Of a stretch of DNA of 64,000 nucleotides, positions 33,760 through 42,503 are shown piece after piece (the stretch's first letter is position 1; the number at the start of each line of letters is the position of its first letter). The stretch comes from JANQKX01 sp039028695 (lineage in GTDB: Bacteria > Pseudomonadota > Alphaproteobacteria > Kiloniellales > Kiloniellaceae). Under the pieces are notes generated by a model, which saw only the letters and a list, made by a program, of their open reading frames with translations, did no database searches and was not told the DNA's origin. The DNA lies in assembly GCA_039028695.1 (NCBI GenBank), contig JBCCHN010000003.1:1-64000 (forward strand), read 5' to 3'. The position numbers were made by a program, and so were the translations under genes.

Positions 33760-35040
33760 ATGCCACTCAACCTGGCCCGGGAATTCCTGAAGCTTGAGGC
33801 GGCCGGCGGCATCATCTTGATCTTTGCCGCCGCGGCGGCCCTGGTTCTCTCCAACTCCCCTTTCGGCGGTCTTTATGTGGCCTTTTTCGACACGCCGGTC
33901 GCGATCCAGGTTGGCGCGCTCGAAATCGCCAAGCCCTTGTTGTTGTGGGTTAACGACGGGCTCATGGCGATCTTCTTTTTCCTGGTCGGCCTTGAGATCA
34001 AGCGGGAATTTCTGGAAGGCGAACTTTCCACGCCGGCGCGTTTGTCCATCCCGGCCATGGGCGCGTTGGGTGGCATGGTGGTGCCCGCCCTGATCTATGT
34101 GGTGATCAACCTGGATGGCGGCGCCCAGCTCAACGGCTGGGCCATCCCGGCGGCCACGGATATTGCCTTTGCGTTAGGCATACTGGCCCTTTTGGGCAGC
34201 CGAGCACCCCTATCTTTGAAAGTGCTCCTGACCGCGGTCGCCATCATCGATGACCTGGGCGCGATTATCATCATCGCGATTTTCTATACGGACCAGTTGA
34301 TCATCGATGCGCTCTATGTGGGGGGCGCGGCCGTGGTGGGGCTTTTCCTCATCAATTTCTTTCGAGTGACCCGTTTGACTGCTTACGTGCTCTTAGGCCT
34401 GGTCTTATGGGTCTGCGTCCTAAAGTCGGGCGTTCACGCCACCTTGGCAGGGGTGATTACCGCTTTTGCCATCCCCTTAAAGACGCGGGACGAGCATGGC
34501 CAATCCCTGCTCAAGCACTTGGAACATAAGCTTCATCCTTGGGTCGCCTTTTTGATCCTCCCGGTTTTTGCTTTTGCCAATGCGGGTGTGTCCTTTGAGG
34601 GAATTGGTCTGGAGAGTTTCATCGAGCCGGTCAAGTTGGGCATCTCCATGGGCCTTTTTGTGGGCAAGCAATTGGGCGTTTTCGGCTTTTTGTATCTGGC
34701 CATCCGCTTTGGCATGGGACCCATGCCCGACAACACCAACTGGGTCCAACTCTATGGCATGTCCATGCTCTGCGGCATCGGCTTTACCATGAGTCTTTTT
34801 ATCGGTTCTCTGGCCTTTGAGCATTCGGATTTCGACGCCTCGATTCGACTGGGTGTTTTGACGGGCTCCATTCTGTCGGCCGTGATCGGCTTCTTGCTCT
34901 TGGCGATGGGCCCCAAGCCCAAACCTCTTTCCGAGGCTGACCTCGATCCGGCCCCCGATCCGGCCCCCGATCCAGCACCAGACCCGGTCCTTGAGCCGGC
35001 ACCGCAGGCCGAGGCTATCACCCCGGAAAAGACGGGTTAA
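33760..35040 (+). CDS. nhaA: Na+/H+ antiporter NhaA
   Basis: About 426 residues, 12 membrane segments. Residues essential in the family are present: Asp in AATDIAFALG (E. coli Asp133) and the Asp pair in AIIDDLGAI (Asp163/164). LVGLEIKREFLEGEL and GVHATLAGVITAF also match. It exports sodium in exchange for protons and suits a marine or saline habitat. Start ATG 33760 after GAGGGGGCG. The C-terminus is extended by about 35 residues made of Asp-Pro-Ala-Pro repeats, encoded by a 12-base tandem repeat around 34947–34990; it is probably a disordered cytoplasmic tail. Confidence 0.96.
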   Translation: MPLNLAREFLKLEAAGGIILIFAAAAALVLSNSPFGGLYVAFFDTPVAIQVGALEIAKPLLLWVNDGLMAIFFFLVGLEIKREFLEGELSTPARLSIPAMGALGGMVVPALIYVVINLDGGAQLNGWAIPAATDIAFALGILALLGSRAPLSLKVLLTAVAIIDDLGAIIIIAIFYTDQLIIDALYVGGAAVVGLFLINFFRVTRLTAYVLLGLVLWVCVLKSGVHATLAGVITAFAIPLKTRDEHGQSLLKHLEHKLHPWVAFLILPVFAFANAGVSFEGIGLESFIEPVKLGISMGLFVGKQLGVFGFLYLAIRFGMGPMPDNTNWVQLYGMSMLCGIGFTMSLFIGSLAFEHSDFDASIRLGVLTGSILSAVIGFLLLAMGPKPKPLSEADLDPAPDPAPDPAPDPVLEPAPQAEAITPEKTG

Positions 35041-35115
35041 CGCGGCCTCAGTCCGCCCCTTTGCCTTGATTTTATGGAGGTTCGAGTGATCTATCGATCC
35101 CGCCGCCACGTAAAA

Positions 35116-35802
35116 ATGACTATGAAAAATCTTGCTTCTCTCTCCCTGCTGGCGGCCACTTTTTGGTTAACGCTGTCCAGCACTGCTGCGTTTGCCGAGG
35201 ACGCCAGGGTCTTGGCCTTCGAGGTATTTCGGGACGATGCCCCAATCGGCTATCACAGTCTCACCTTTACCGAAATGGACGGTGAGACGTCTGTCGAAAT
35301 CGATATCGCGTTGGATGTTACCTTTGCCTTCATCAACCTCTATTCCTACCGGCACAAGAATCGGGAGGTCTGGCGGGACGGCAAGCTGGTCAAGATCGAT
35401 ACCCAAACCGATGACAATGGGGATTCCTTCCAGGTTTCGGGACAGGCCCGCGAGGACGGTTTTTGGATCGAAGGCACCTCGGGCAACTACCTGGCGCCGG
35501 CCGATATCTATCCCACCAGCTATTGGCAGCCTGGCACCATGTCTAAGCGCCAGCTTTTGGATAGCCAAAGCGGCCGATTAATCGAGGTGGGCGTTGAGGC
35601 CCGTGGGCCCGAAAAGATCGATATCTTGGGTCAGAACTCGGCGGCGGAACGTTTCGATGTAAGCGGCGATCTGGATCTGTCCATCTGGTACGGCCCGGCC
35701 GGTGAATGGGCCGGCCTGCAGTTCGAGGCCCGGGGTGCCGACATCACCTATCGCCGGATTGACAAGCTGCCGAAATCCATCACTCAGGGCGCCGCCCAAT
35801 GA
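35116..35802 (+). CDS. DUF6134 family exported protein
   Basis: About 228 residues. Signal peptide (LLAATFWLTLSSTAAFA). The mature domain is beta-rich: FEVFRDDAPIGYHSLTF, NLYSYRHKNREVWRDGKL, DDNGDSFQVSG, SYWQPGTMSKRQLLDSQSG and DLSIWYGPAGEWAGLQF match the DUF6134 pattern, a periplasmic family of unknown function. Its last bases overlap the start of the SDR gene. DUF6134, SDR and NTF2-like genes often keep company in alphaproteobacteria near stress-response (ChrR/sigma-E like) loci; no such regulator is seen here. Confidence 0.82.
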   Translation: MTMKNLASLSLLAATFWLTLSSTAAFAEDARVLAFEVFRDDAPIGYHSLTFTEMDGETSVEIDIALDVTFAFINLYSYRHKNREVWRDGKLVKIDTQTDDNGDSFQVSGQAREDGFWIEGTSGNYLAPADIYPTSYWQPGTMSKRQLLDSQSGRLIEVGVEARGPEKIDILGQNSAAERFDVSGDLDLSIWYGPAGEWAGLQFEARGADITYRRIDKLPKSITQGAAQ

Positions 35803-36617
35803 CATTTAGTCCCGCTTCGGGATGCTGTTGGATCACCGGCGCTTCGTCAGGCTTGGGTCGGGCCTTGGCCTTGGAAATGGCCGCTCAGGGGTGGCAGGTG
35901 GCCGCATCGGCCCGGCGCGAGGATCTCCTCCAATCCCTGGCGGATGACGCGCGGGATCTGCCGGGACACATCCGCGCCTGGCCGATAGATGTGCAGGACA
36001 GCCCGAGCCTGTCAAACATGCTTGGCCAGATCGAGCAGGAGATGGGGCCCATCGCCCTTGCCGTGCTCAACGCCGGCACCCACGAGCCCACGGATTGTCA
36101 GCCCTTTCGCGCCGAGCCCTACCGCCGGCTGATAGACTTGAACTTGCTCGGCACGGTCAAGTGCTTGGAAGCCGTGCTGCCCGCTTTGCGCCGCCAGGGA
36201 CGGGGACAAGTGGCGGTCGTCGCCTCTCTGGCCGGCTACTTCGGTTTGCCCGGCGCGAGCGCCTATGCCTTGACGAAGGCGGGATTGATTGCCATGGCCC
36301 AATCCCTGCAGCCCGAATTGGCCCGTGACGGGATCACCTTGCAGATCGTCAATCCGGGTTTTGTGCGCACGCCGTTGACCGACAAAAACGACTTCCCCAT
36401 GCCTTTTCTGATGGAGCCCGAGGCCGCTGCCCAAGCCTTTTACCGGGGTCTGGCCGGTGGTCGTTTTGAGATTACCTTTCCCAAACGTTTGGCCTGGTGC
36501 TTACGCCTCCTCCAGCTCCTACCCCAAAGCGTGGCCTTGCGCCTTACCCGACTGCTCTTGCCCAAGGATAAAAAAGAGGGACAGGATGACACTGAAACTG
36601 AGAGGTTTGATTCCTGA
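35799..36617 (+). CDS. Short-chain dehydrogenase/reductase
   Basis: 272 residues. Cofactor motif TGASSGLGRAL near the N-terminus, LNAGTH (NAG motif), a catalytic Ser in VVASLAGY and YALTK with the Tyr/Lys pair (YxxxK). Arg in SARRED after strand 2 suggests NADP preference. The C-terminal 40 residues (LRLLQLLPQSVALRLTRLLLP) form a hydrophobic helix that may attach to membrane. The start overlaps the DUF6134 stop by four bases, and the next gene begins inside its end, so the three form an operon. The substrate is unknown. Confidence 0.92.
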   Translation: MTFSPASGCCWITGASSGLGRALALEMAAQGWQVAASARREDLLQSLADDARDLPGHIRAWPIDVQDSPSLSNMLGQIEQEMGPIALAVLNAGTHEPTDCQPFRAEPYRRLIDLNLLGTVKCLEAVLPALRRQGRGQVAVVASLAGYFGLPGASAYALTKAGLIAMAQSLQPELARDGITLQIVNPGFVRTPLTDKNDFPMPFLMEPEAAAQAFYRGLAGGRFEITFPKRLAWCLRLLQLLPQSVALRLTRLLLPKDKKEGQDDTETERFDS

Positions 36618-37101
36618 TGCGCGGGATCCGATTGGCGGCATGATCAACGACTCGAGTAACCGCGAAATTTTGGAGCGTTATGTCGCGTTGTTTGAATCTT
36701 TGTCCCTGGAAAACGTAACGGATCTTGCGGAACTCTGCCGTGAGGACGTGCTCTTTAAAGATCCCTTTAATCACATCCAGGGTGCGGCGGCCTTTGTAGG
36801 CGTGATGCGCCAGGCACTCGAGGATTTGCATGAGCCTCGCTTTCATGTAAGCGATGTGGCCTTCTCAGAGAAAGCAGAGGAAAATCGGCTGTGCTACCTG
36901 CGTTGGACTATGACATTCCGCTTTCGCCCGAGTGGCTCTGAGAAGCGCATTGAGGGGATGAGCGAGTTGCATTTCGCCGCCGATGGTCGGGTGCAGAGTC
37001 ACATCGACCACTGGGACGCCGCCCGCCAGTTCTATGAGGACCTGCCAATGCTGGGCGCCCTGATCAGATTGGTGCGTCGCCGCCTGACATTTAAGGGGTA
37101 G
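36586..37101 (+). CDS. NTF2-like (SnoaL type) protein
   Basis: Up to 171 residues from the ATG at 36586 (GAGGGACAGG in front), overlapping the SDR end by 32 bases; an ATG at 36640 gives a shorter form closer to the usual family start. EILERYVALFESL, LCREDVLFKDPFNHIQG, RWTMTFRF, and SELHFAADGRVQSHIDHWD are typical of the nuclear transport factor 2-like fold. Such proteins pair with SDR genes. No catalytic residues can be assigned with confidence. Confidence 0.85.
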   Translation: MTLKLRGLIPDARDPIGGMINDSSNREILERYVALFESLSLENVTDLAELCREDVLFKDPFNHIQGAAAFVGVMRQALEDLHEPRFHVSDVAFSEKAEENRLCYLRWTMTFRFRPSGSEKRIEGMSELHFAADGRVQSHIDHWDAARQFYEDLPMLGALIRLVRRRLTFKG

Positions 37102-37106
37102 GTCGT

Positions 37107-37571
37107 CTAAGACCTAGCCGCCTCTTTCAAAGCCCGACGAACCGTGGTTTCCAAGCGGTCGAGAAAGCGCGAGCGATCAGCTTTGGAAAAGGGGCGCCCG
37201 CCGCCGGGCCGAAAAGGGTCGGCGGCACGCAGGTCGGCCATCAGGTCGCGCATGGCCAGGGCATTTCCGATGTTGGCGGTGGTAAAGGCCTCGCCGTTGG
37301 CCCGCAGGGCCTCGGCCCCGGCTTCCAGGCATTTGGCGGCCAAGGGCGTGTCCTGGGTGACGCAGATATCGCCGGGTCCGACGCGCTCGGCAATCCACAT
37401 GTCCGCCGCGTCCGGGCCCTCGGGCACGATGACCGTTTCCACCAGGGGCGAGGGGTTGGGGCGAATACCTCCATTCGAAACCACAAAGACTTTCACCTTA
37501 TGGCGCGCCGCGACACGCAGCGTTTCCTCCTTCACCGGGCAAGCATCCGCATCGATATAGATCTGGGTCAT
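37107..37571 (-). CDS. YaiI/YqxD family protein (UPF0178, DUF188)
   Basis: 154 residues from the ATG at 37571, where the family start MTQIYIDADACPVKEE begins. Further blocks are VVSNGGIRPN, DICVTQDTPLAAKCLEAGA and RPFSKADRSRFLDRLE. The fold is PIN-like with conserved acidic residues (DADAC, TQD), suggesting a metal-dependent nuclease, but no activity is established. Convergent with the NTF2-like gene. Confidence 0.93.
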   Translation of the reverse strand: MTQIYIDADACPVKEETLRVAARHKVKVFVVSNGGIRPNPSPLVETVIVPEGPDAADMWIAERVGPGDICVTQDTPLAAKCLEAGAEALRANGEAFTTANIGNALAMRDLMADLRAADPFRPGGGRPFSKADRSRFLDRLETTVRRALKEAARS

Positions 37572-37807
37572 AAAACGGCTCTCGGGCAAGCTGGAAACCC
37601 TCTCCCTAACGCTCTTTCGGCGTGGTGAAAAGCGACAATTCTTCAGCGCTTGCCATGGCAAAATCTTGAGCCTATGGTAACAAAACGCGCGTCCTGGGCG
37701 CATCCCGTCCGCGGGAAGGGCCATGCCCACCAGCCTTGTGTGCTTGAGACAAGAGCACCTCTTTCTGCCTGATTTTGCGGACAACAGGCTTTTTGAAGGA
37801 GGGCGCG

Positions 37808-39298
37808 ATGCCTAAAAATCCGGCCAAGTGCGGGCTTTTACCCGCTGGCGTGAACATCGACTATCTCAAAAAGCAAGCCAAAATCCTGCTGCGCGATCTT
37901 CAGGCGGGCGAGACCAATGCCATGAGGCGCGCGCGGGACATTCACCCCCGGCCCTTGGATCCCAGGTCTGCCAAGCTCAGCGACGCGCAATTGATCCTGG
38001 CCCGGGAACAGGGCTATGGGAGTTGGCCTAAATTGAAAGCGGATCTCGATCGGGCGGCTTCCGCTGAGTCTTCAGCGGCACTCCAAGACGAGGAGAGGAT
38101 GGTACCCATGGTGCCGCTTCGGGACTTGGTGATCTTTCCCGGTGCGGTCCTGCCCATCTTTATTGGCCGCCAAACCTCCCTAAACGCGGTCGAGGCGGCG
38201 CTGCCCAGCAAGGTATTGCTCTTTTGCACGCAACAGGACGGTCAAATTGACGAGATCGCGCCGGGCGACCTTTATAAAACCGGCACGCTTGTCAAACTCC
38301 TTGAGTTGGCCAAACTCCACGATGGAACGGTTAAGGTTTTGGTGGAAGGACAGCAAACTGTGCGCATCGAAAGGCTTGAGTTGGCCGACGATTATTTTAG
38401 GGCCACCATCGCGGTCCCGCCGTCACCACACCGGGGCCTGAGCAGTGAGGCGACAGCCGCCGCCCGAGCGCTCTACCTCAGACTTGCACCGCTGCTCGGG
38501 CTCGCGCCCGACGTGGCGGACCGTATCGGCCAAAGCCACGATCCCGAGCGATTGACGGACCTGGCGGGCCAGAACTTTTTTCTGGAGGTTGAGGAGCAAC
38601 AAAAGCTGCTGGAAATGACTGACCCCGTTCAGCGCTTCGAGACCGCCTATGCCCACCTTGGGGCGCTCGAAAAGGAAATCGAGGCCCTGGATTTGGCGGA
38701 TTACCTGGGTCGCTACCAGATTGCTTCCGATTTGCTGTTGAACGTCTCTTTAGGGGACGGCACCTTGCAGGTTGATACGCCGTGGGATCGCCACGTCCTT
38801 TGCCCGAGGGGACATGACCACTTCTTGCCGCGTCAGGATCCAGATGTCCCAATATCCCAGACCGCAGCCCGAAGCCGTCGAGTGGGTAGGCTGCCGGTTG
38901 CGGCCGGGCCCGCCTTGCCTCCGGTCCGCTATCATTTTGTGCGGGATGAGGACGGACAGCTGGCCGGCTTGGTCCGCTCCGACTGGACCGGGGCCTGGCC
39001 GACGGCGTGGCGCGAGTCTTCGGCGGCGCGGCGAGGCAAAACTGAAGATGTCGCGAGAGAAGTGATGGCCCAGCATGTGGGCCGTTACGAACATTCCCCA
39101 ATGAAGCAAAAGTCGATCTCCTGGCACGGGGGACATCTTAATGTCGACGGCATGGTGCTGCGGCCTTTGTCCCCTTACGACTTTGTGACGATGGATCAGC
39201 CAATCCGCCTGTCCTTCAAGCTAAACGACCGGGGCGAGACCATCGGACTGCGGTGGCGTGCGCCCTTTGAATCTTTGCATTTTTATAAGATGAGTTGA
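37808..39298 (+). CDS. Fusion protein: ankyrin-type leader, Lon N-terminal domain, two DUF3471-like domains
   Basis: 496 residues from the ATG at 37808 (GAAGGAGGG in front). Residues 1–85 match the helical leader usually found before ankyrin repeats (INYLKKQAK-like NIDYLKKQAKILL, LSDAQLILAREQGYGSW). Residues 95–290 match the Lon substrate-binding domain: MVPLRDLVIFPGAVLPIFIGR, KVLLFCTQQDG, VKVLVEGQQTVRI. No AAA+ or protease domain follows. Instead there appear to be two copies of a small beta domain like DUF3471: YLGRYQI…FVRDEDGQLAGL and HVGRYEH…FKLNDRGETIGL. It is therefore not a protease itself; an adaptor or substrate-binding role is conceivable. No signal peptide. A terminator follows. 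Confidence 0.8.
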   Translation: MPKNPAKCGLLPAGVNIDYLKKQAKILLRDLQAGETNAMRRARDIHPRPLDPRSAKLSDAQLILAREQGYGSWPKLKADLDRAASAESSAALQDEERMVPMVPLRDLVIFPGAVLPIFIGRQTSLNAVEAALPSKVLLFCTQQDGQIDEIAPGDLYKTGTLVKLLELAKLHDGTVKVLVEGQQTVRIERLELADDYFRATIAVPPSPHRGLSSEATAAARALYLRLAPLLGLAPDVADRIGQSHDPERLTDLAGQNFFLEVEEQQKLLEMTDPVQRFETAYAHLGALEKEIEALDLADYLGRYQIASDLLLNVSLGDGTLQVDTPWDRHVLCPRGHDHFLPRQDPDVPISQTAARSRRVGRLPVAAGPALPPVRYHFVRDEDGQLAGLVRSDWTGAWPTAWRESSAARRGKTEDVAREVMAQHVGRYEHSPMKQKSISWHGGHLNVDGMVLRPLSPYDFVTMDQPIRLSFKLNDRGETIGLRWRAPFESLHFYKMS

Positions 39299-39317
39299 GG
39301 CCTCGGGCTTTCGCAAT

Positions 39318-39367
39318 GGGTCGGGTGGCGGTGATGTACGCGTTTCACACCGCCCGATCCCTTTTTT
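39318..39367 (+). terminator. Rho-independent terminator
   Basis: GGGTCGGG…CGGTG pairs with CACCGCCCGATCCC around a short loop, with small bulges, and is followed by six T (39362–39367). It lies 20 bases after the Lon-N fusion gene stop and ends its transcript. Confidence 0.75.
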
Positions 39368-39407
39368 GGAATCCCATCCATGTTCCTAGGAAATACCGTC
39401 AGCATAA

Positions 39408-40262
39408 TTAGGCGATTTTTTGGGCCAGATCTTTAATCCAGGCTCGTGCTGCTCTTAGATGAGTAACGTCTTGGTCATGTAGGTGGTATTGCATCCAAAG
39501 GGGCTGGGCAAGGATTGGCGGCCCCGTCATGACGAGCCGAGAATCCTGGCGGCCGATGAAACAGGGTAAAAGCGTTCGGGCGACGCCGGCCCCGGCAAAT
39601 TCTCTCAGGGTTTCGAAGTGATAGGCTCGGAAACGAAAACCTGCTTGGCCGGCCAACTTGATCATGGCCTCGCTGCCGGTGCTGCGATCATAGTCGTCCA
39701 CAAGGCCGGCCCAGGGCAAAGTCTCAGGGTCCCGCTGGGCATGGCAAAAGACCGCGTAAGATAAGGTTCCCACCGGCTCGGCAGCGATACCCCGCGACTC
39801 CAGATTAAGCTCCCGCGCCTGATCTTCGATGCGGATCGCGATGTCCGCCTCGCGGCGGTGCAGTCCCCTGTTGCTGGCCGTTCCGATTAACTCCACCCTC
39901 AGCCGCGCATCGTGGGCCACCGGTTCGATGTTGGGTGCGAAAAGACTGGTTATGAGAAAGGGGGCCGCGGTAAGGCGTAGGTCCCGCCAGACTGTCGCCC
40001 CATCGTCCAACGCGGATTTTTGCTCTGCTTTTCTGATGGCCTCGGCCGCCGCCTCGATGCTGGCGAGAATGGGCTCGCATTTGTTGGTCGCAACCAGTTT
40101 GTCGTTGTCCCGTGAAAAAAGATCAAAGCCCAAGACCTTTTCCAAGTGCCTGATTCGCCGGCTCACCGTGGTGGCATCAATCTTAAGCGCTCGACCTGCT
40201 TCGGCGTAGGTTCCAAAGCGGGTCACCGCCAAAAGTGTTTGCCATTGGTCCCAATTTACCAT
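39408..40262 (-). CDS. LysR-family transcriptional regulator
   Basis: 284 residues. Winged helix-turn-helix at residues 5–65 (LLAVTRFGTYAEAGRALKID, TVSRRIRHLEKVLG), then a periplasmic-binding-like effector domain of about 200 residues. It is divergent from the small secreted protein and solute-binding protein genes at 40470–42016, with about 200 bases between; control of that pair is plausible but inferred from layout only. A TN11A-type binding site was not identified. Confidence 0.92.
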   Translation of the reverse strand: MVNWDQWQTLLAVTRFGTYAEAGRALKIDATTVSRRIRHLEKVLGFDLFSRDNDKLVATNKCEPILASIEAAAEAIRKAEQKSALDDGATVWRDLRLTAAPFLITSLFAPNIEPVAHDARLRVELIGTASNRGLHRREADIAIRIEDQARELNLESRGIAAEPVGTLSYAVFCHAQRDPETLPWAGLVDDYDRSTGSEAMIKLAGQAGFRFRAYHFETLREFAGAGVARTLLPCFIGRQDSRLVMTGPPILAQPLWMQYHLHDQDVTHLRAARAWIKDLAQKIA

Positions 40263-40469
40263 GGGTTTTCCTTAAAAGTTGGGGGGCGGTCCAACGGGAA
40301 TTCTATGATGAATTGTTGACGTTTAACACCTGCGTTTGTGCAAGGTGGTGTGCGATTTTCCCAGCTGGACAAGCTTTCACCCAAGGGACAGGATTTTGAT
40401 CTGACTTTCAAGAGGTGCGCCCGTCGCACCGCTAAACCTTAATGAAAGAGATAGGAAAGCGAATAGACA

Positions 40470-40859
40470 ATGTGGACAGGGAAATCTGTTGGTTATTTTC
40501 GTCTTGGGCGGAACCTTGTTTTGGCGAGCCTTTTGTTGTGGCCTGCCGTTGCGGCCAACGCGAACGAGGCGCCGAGCGCGGGAGAGATTTCCGCGGCAGT
40601 CAGCGACCACACCTATCAAGGCAGTATGAGCAAGGCCGGGTCCGGTTTTGCCGAGTATTACGCCCCCGACGGCAAGATCCACGCCGATGGCTATTCGGGC
40701 GCTTGGCGTGTTGACGACGGCATCATGTGTTTTCAATACGGCGATAATCCGGAACGGTGTTTCGAGGTCCGTCTCAATGGACCGTCCATGGAGATGTACA
40801 AGGACGGAGAACTTGACGGTAATGGCATGCTGATCAAGGGCAACGAAAACAATTTTTGA
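40470..40859 (+). CDS. Small secreted protein, paralogue family member B
   Basis: 129 residues. Signal peptide with hydrophobic core LVLASLLLWPAVA. The mature part has PSAGEISAAVSDHT, FAEYYAPDGKIH, a GAWRVDDGIMCF block with a second Cys 10 residues later (RCFEV), and ends IKGNENNF. This parallels the protein at 33269, even to the KGN-x-N-aromatic end, and more weakly that at 58004. The function is unknown. It lies 35 bases before a solute-binding protein gene. Confidence 0.8.
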   Translation: MWTGKSVGYFRLGRNLVLASLLLWPAVAANANEAPSAGEISAAVSDHTYQGSMSKAGSGFAEYYAPDGKIHADGYSGAWRVDDGIMCFQYGDNPERCFEVRLNGPSMEMYKDGELDGNGMLIKGNENNF

Positions 40860-40894
40860 TCTTATGTGACGGCTGATTTTAGGGAGAGTAAGCG

Positions 40895-42016
40895 ATGTTT
40901 ACGTGCACGCGGGCGAGGGTCCTTGCATGGACCGTGATGTTGACGCTTGGCGGTGGCGCCTTTGGACAGGCGGAAGCGGCAACGGATTTGGTGGTTGTTT
41001 CTTGGGGCGGTGCCTATTCGGCCAGCCAGCAAAAGGCCTACCACGAGCCTTACATGGCGGCCAATCCGGGCATCAAGATTCTCAACGACGACTCCGCCGC
41101 CGAAGGGCCCTCCAAACTGCGTGCCATGACCGAGGCCGGCAATGTCACCTGGGATCTTCTGGACATGGTCGCGGCCGACGCCATCGTTGCTTGTGACGAG
41201 GGTTTGGTGCTCGAGATCGACCCGGACCAAGATCTCGCCGCGGCGCCCGACGGCACTCCGGCCTCCGACGATTTTTTCGAAGGCATGCTGAGCCCCGGCG
41301 GCAGTAATTGTTTTATTCCCCAGATCGTCTACTCGACGACCTTCGGCTATCGTACCGATGTCTTCGGGGAGAACGGTCCCCAGACCATCGCTGACATCTT
41401 CGACCTGGAGAAATTTCCTGGCCAGCGCAGTCTGGAGCGTCGGCCCATCGGCAACATGGAATGGGCGCTGATTGCCGACGGCGTGGCGCCCGATCAGGTC
41501 TACGATGTGCTCTCCACGCCCGAGGGGCTGGACCGTGCCTTTGCCAAGTTGGACACCATCCGGGATTCGGTCGTCTGGTGGACCCAAGGGGCGCAACCGG
41601 CCCAGCTTCTCGCGGACGGGGAGGTGGTGATCGCCTCCGCCTACAACGGCCGGCTTTTTTCCGTCATCGAGGAGGAAAAACAGCCGGTTGCCATGATGTG
41701 GGATTGGCAGATCTTCGATATCGACGGCTGGGTCATCCCCGCGGGCGGCAAGAATATCGAGGAGGTCAAAAAGTTTTTGAAATACGCCACCGACACACAG
41801 CGGCTCGCCGACCAGGCCAAATACATCTCCTATGGCCCGACCCGCCACTCTTCCGCGTCCCTGGTGGGCAAGCACGCCGAACTGGGCATCGACATGGCCC
41901 CCCACATGCCCACCAACCCGGACAACGCCAAGAACACCTTGCTCTTTAACTACGAATGGTGGGCCGACCACCGCAGCGAACTGGACGAACGCTTCCAAGC
42001 CTGGCTGGCCAACTGA
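40895..42016 (+). CDS. ABC transporter substrate-binding protein (spermidine/putrescine type), orphan
   Basis: 373 residues. Signal peptide cleaved near GQAEA. The start of the mature protein, DLVVVSWGGAYSASQQKAY, and later SSRR-free blocks WDLLDMVAADAI, FIPQIVYSTTFGYRTD and FSVIEEEKQPVAMMWDWQ follow the PotD/PotF-like class of periplasmic binding proteins. Such proteins capture polyamines or similar small cations. No permease or ATPase gene is adjacent: a hairpin and then the cyo operon follow. The gene is either an orphan feeding a distant transporter or has another sensing role. Neighbouring small secreted protein and divergent LysR may belong with it. Confidence 0.9.
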   Translation: MFTCTRARVLAWTVMLTLGGGAFGQAEAATDLVVVSWGGAYSASQQKAYHEPYMAANPGIKILNDDSAAEGPSKLRAMTEAGNVTWDLLDMVAADAIVACDEGLVLEIDPDQDLAAAPDGTPASDDFFEGMLSPGGSNCFIPQIVYSTTFGYRTDVFGENGPQTIADIFDLEKFPGQRSLERRPIGNMEWALIADGVAPDQVYDVLSTPEGLDRAFAKLDTIRDSVVWWTQGAQPAQLLADGEVVIASAYNGRLFSVIEEEKQPVAMMWDWQIFDIDGWVIPAGGKNIEEVKKFLKYATDTQRLADQAKYISYGPTRHSSASLVGKHAELGIDMAPHMPTNPDNAKNTLLFNYEWWADHRSELDERFQAWLAN

Positions 42017-42503
42017 CAGACGGGGCAGGGTGAGCAGCGGCAAGGCTCGCGGCCAACCATCCGCGCAAAGCCCTGCCGCTGCCGCCACGGCGCCAGGCAA
42101 GACGACACTACCCCCTCCAAACCAAATCGCACCCCGCCCCATCTGTCTTTAGGATGGGGCGGGGTTGGCGTTGGGGGGCACTTTTTGACGAAGGTGGATG
42201 TTGGGCGGTTTCCGGCTTGGCACACTGTTAGGCCTGAGGTCTGTCAAAATAGGCCCGGCGGCGCTGCCGCCAAAAAAACCTCCTGTTCTCCTTGCTTGTT
42301 AAAGGATAGGAGTGAAGAAAGATTTGGAGACGTCAATGACTTCGATATTGGCCAAAATCCAATTACATCAGGCTTTACTGTAACTTTGACCAGTTGATAC
42401 CTCACCGCACACACTACCCAATTCTCCTGACGCCCCCCATTGCAATTTTAGCCTTGGGCCGTCATCGTAGCGGGGAGTATGGCAGGGCAGGGGTGGCCAG
42501 CGA
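42017..42503. other. Intergenic region before the cyo operon, with hairpin
   Basis: About 490 bases. It contains the hairpin at 42131–42165 and a second small GC stem near 42257–42271 (GGCGGC…GCCGCC followed by A7). The cyo promoter should be at about 42300–42480; no confident −35/−10 pair, and no clear FNR-type box, was seen. Confidence 0.4.
42131..42165. terminator. Perfect 12-bp stem-loop after the solute-binding protein gene
   Basis: ACCCCGCCCCAT at 42131–42142 pairs fully with ATGGGGCGGGGT at 42154–42165 over an 11-base loop. No T run follows on the plus strand, so it may terminate weakly or protect mRNA ends. Confidence 0.55.

Noticed and set aside
40862..42142. 426-codon minus-strand frame opposite the solute-binding protein
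   Set aside because: Antisense to a gene with signal peptide and family motifs; its own product shows none.
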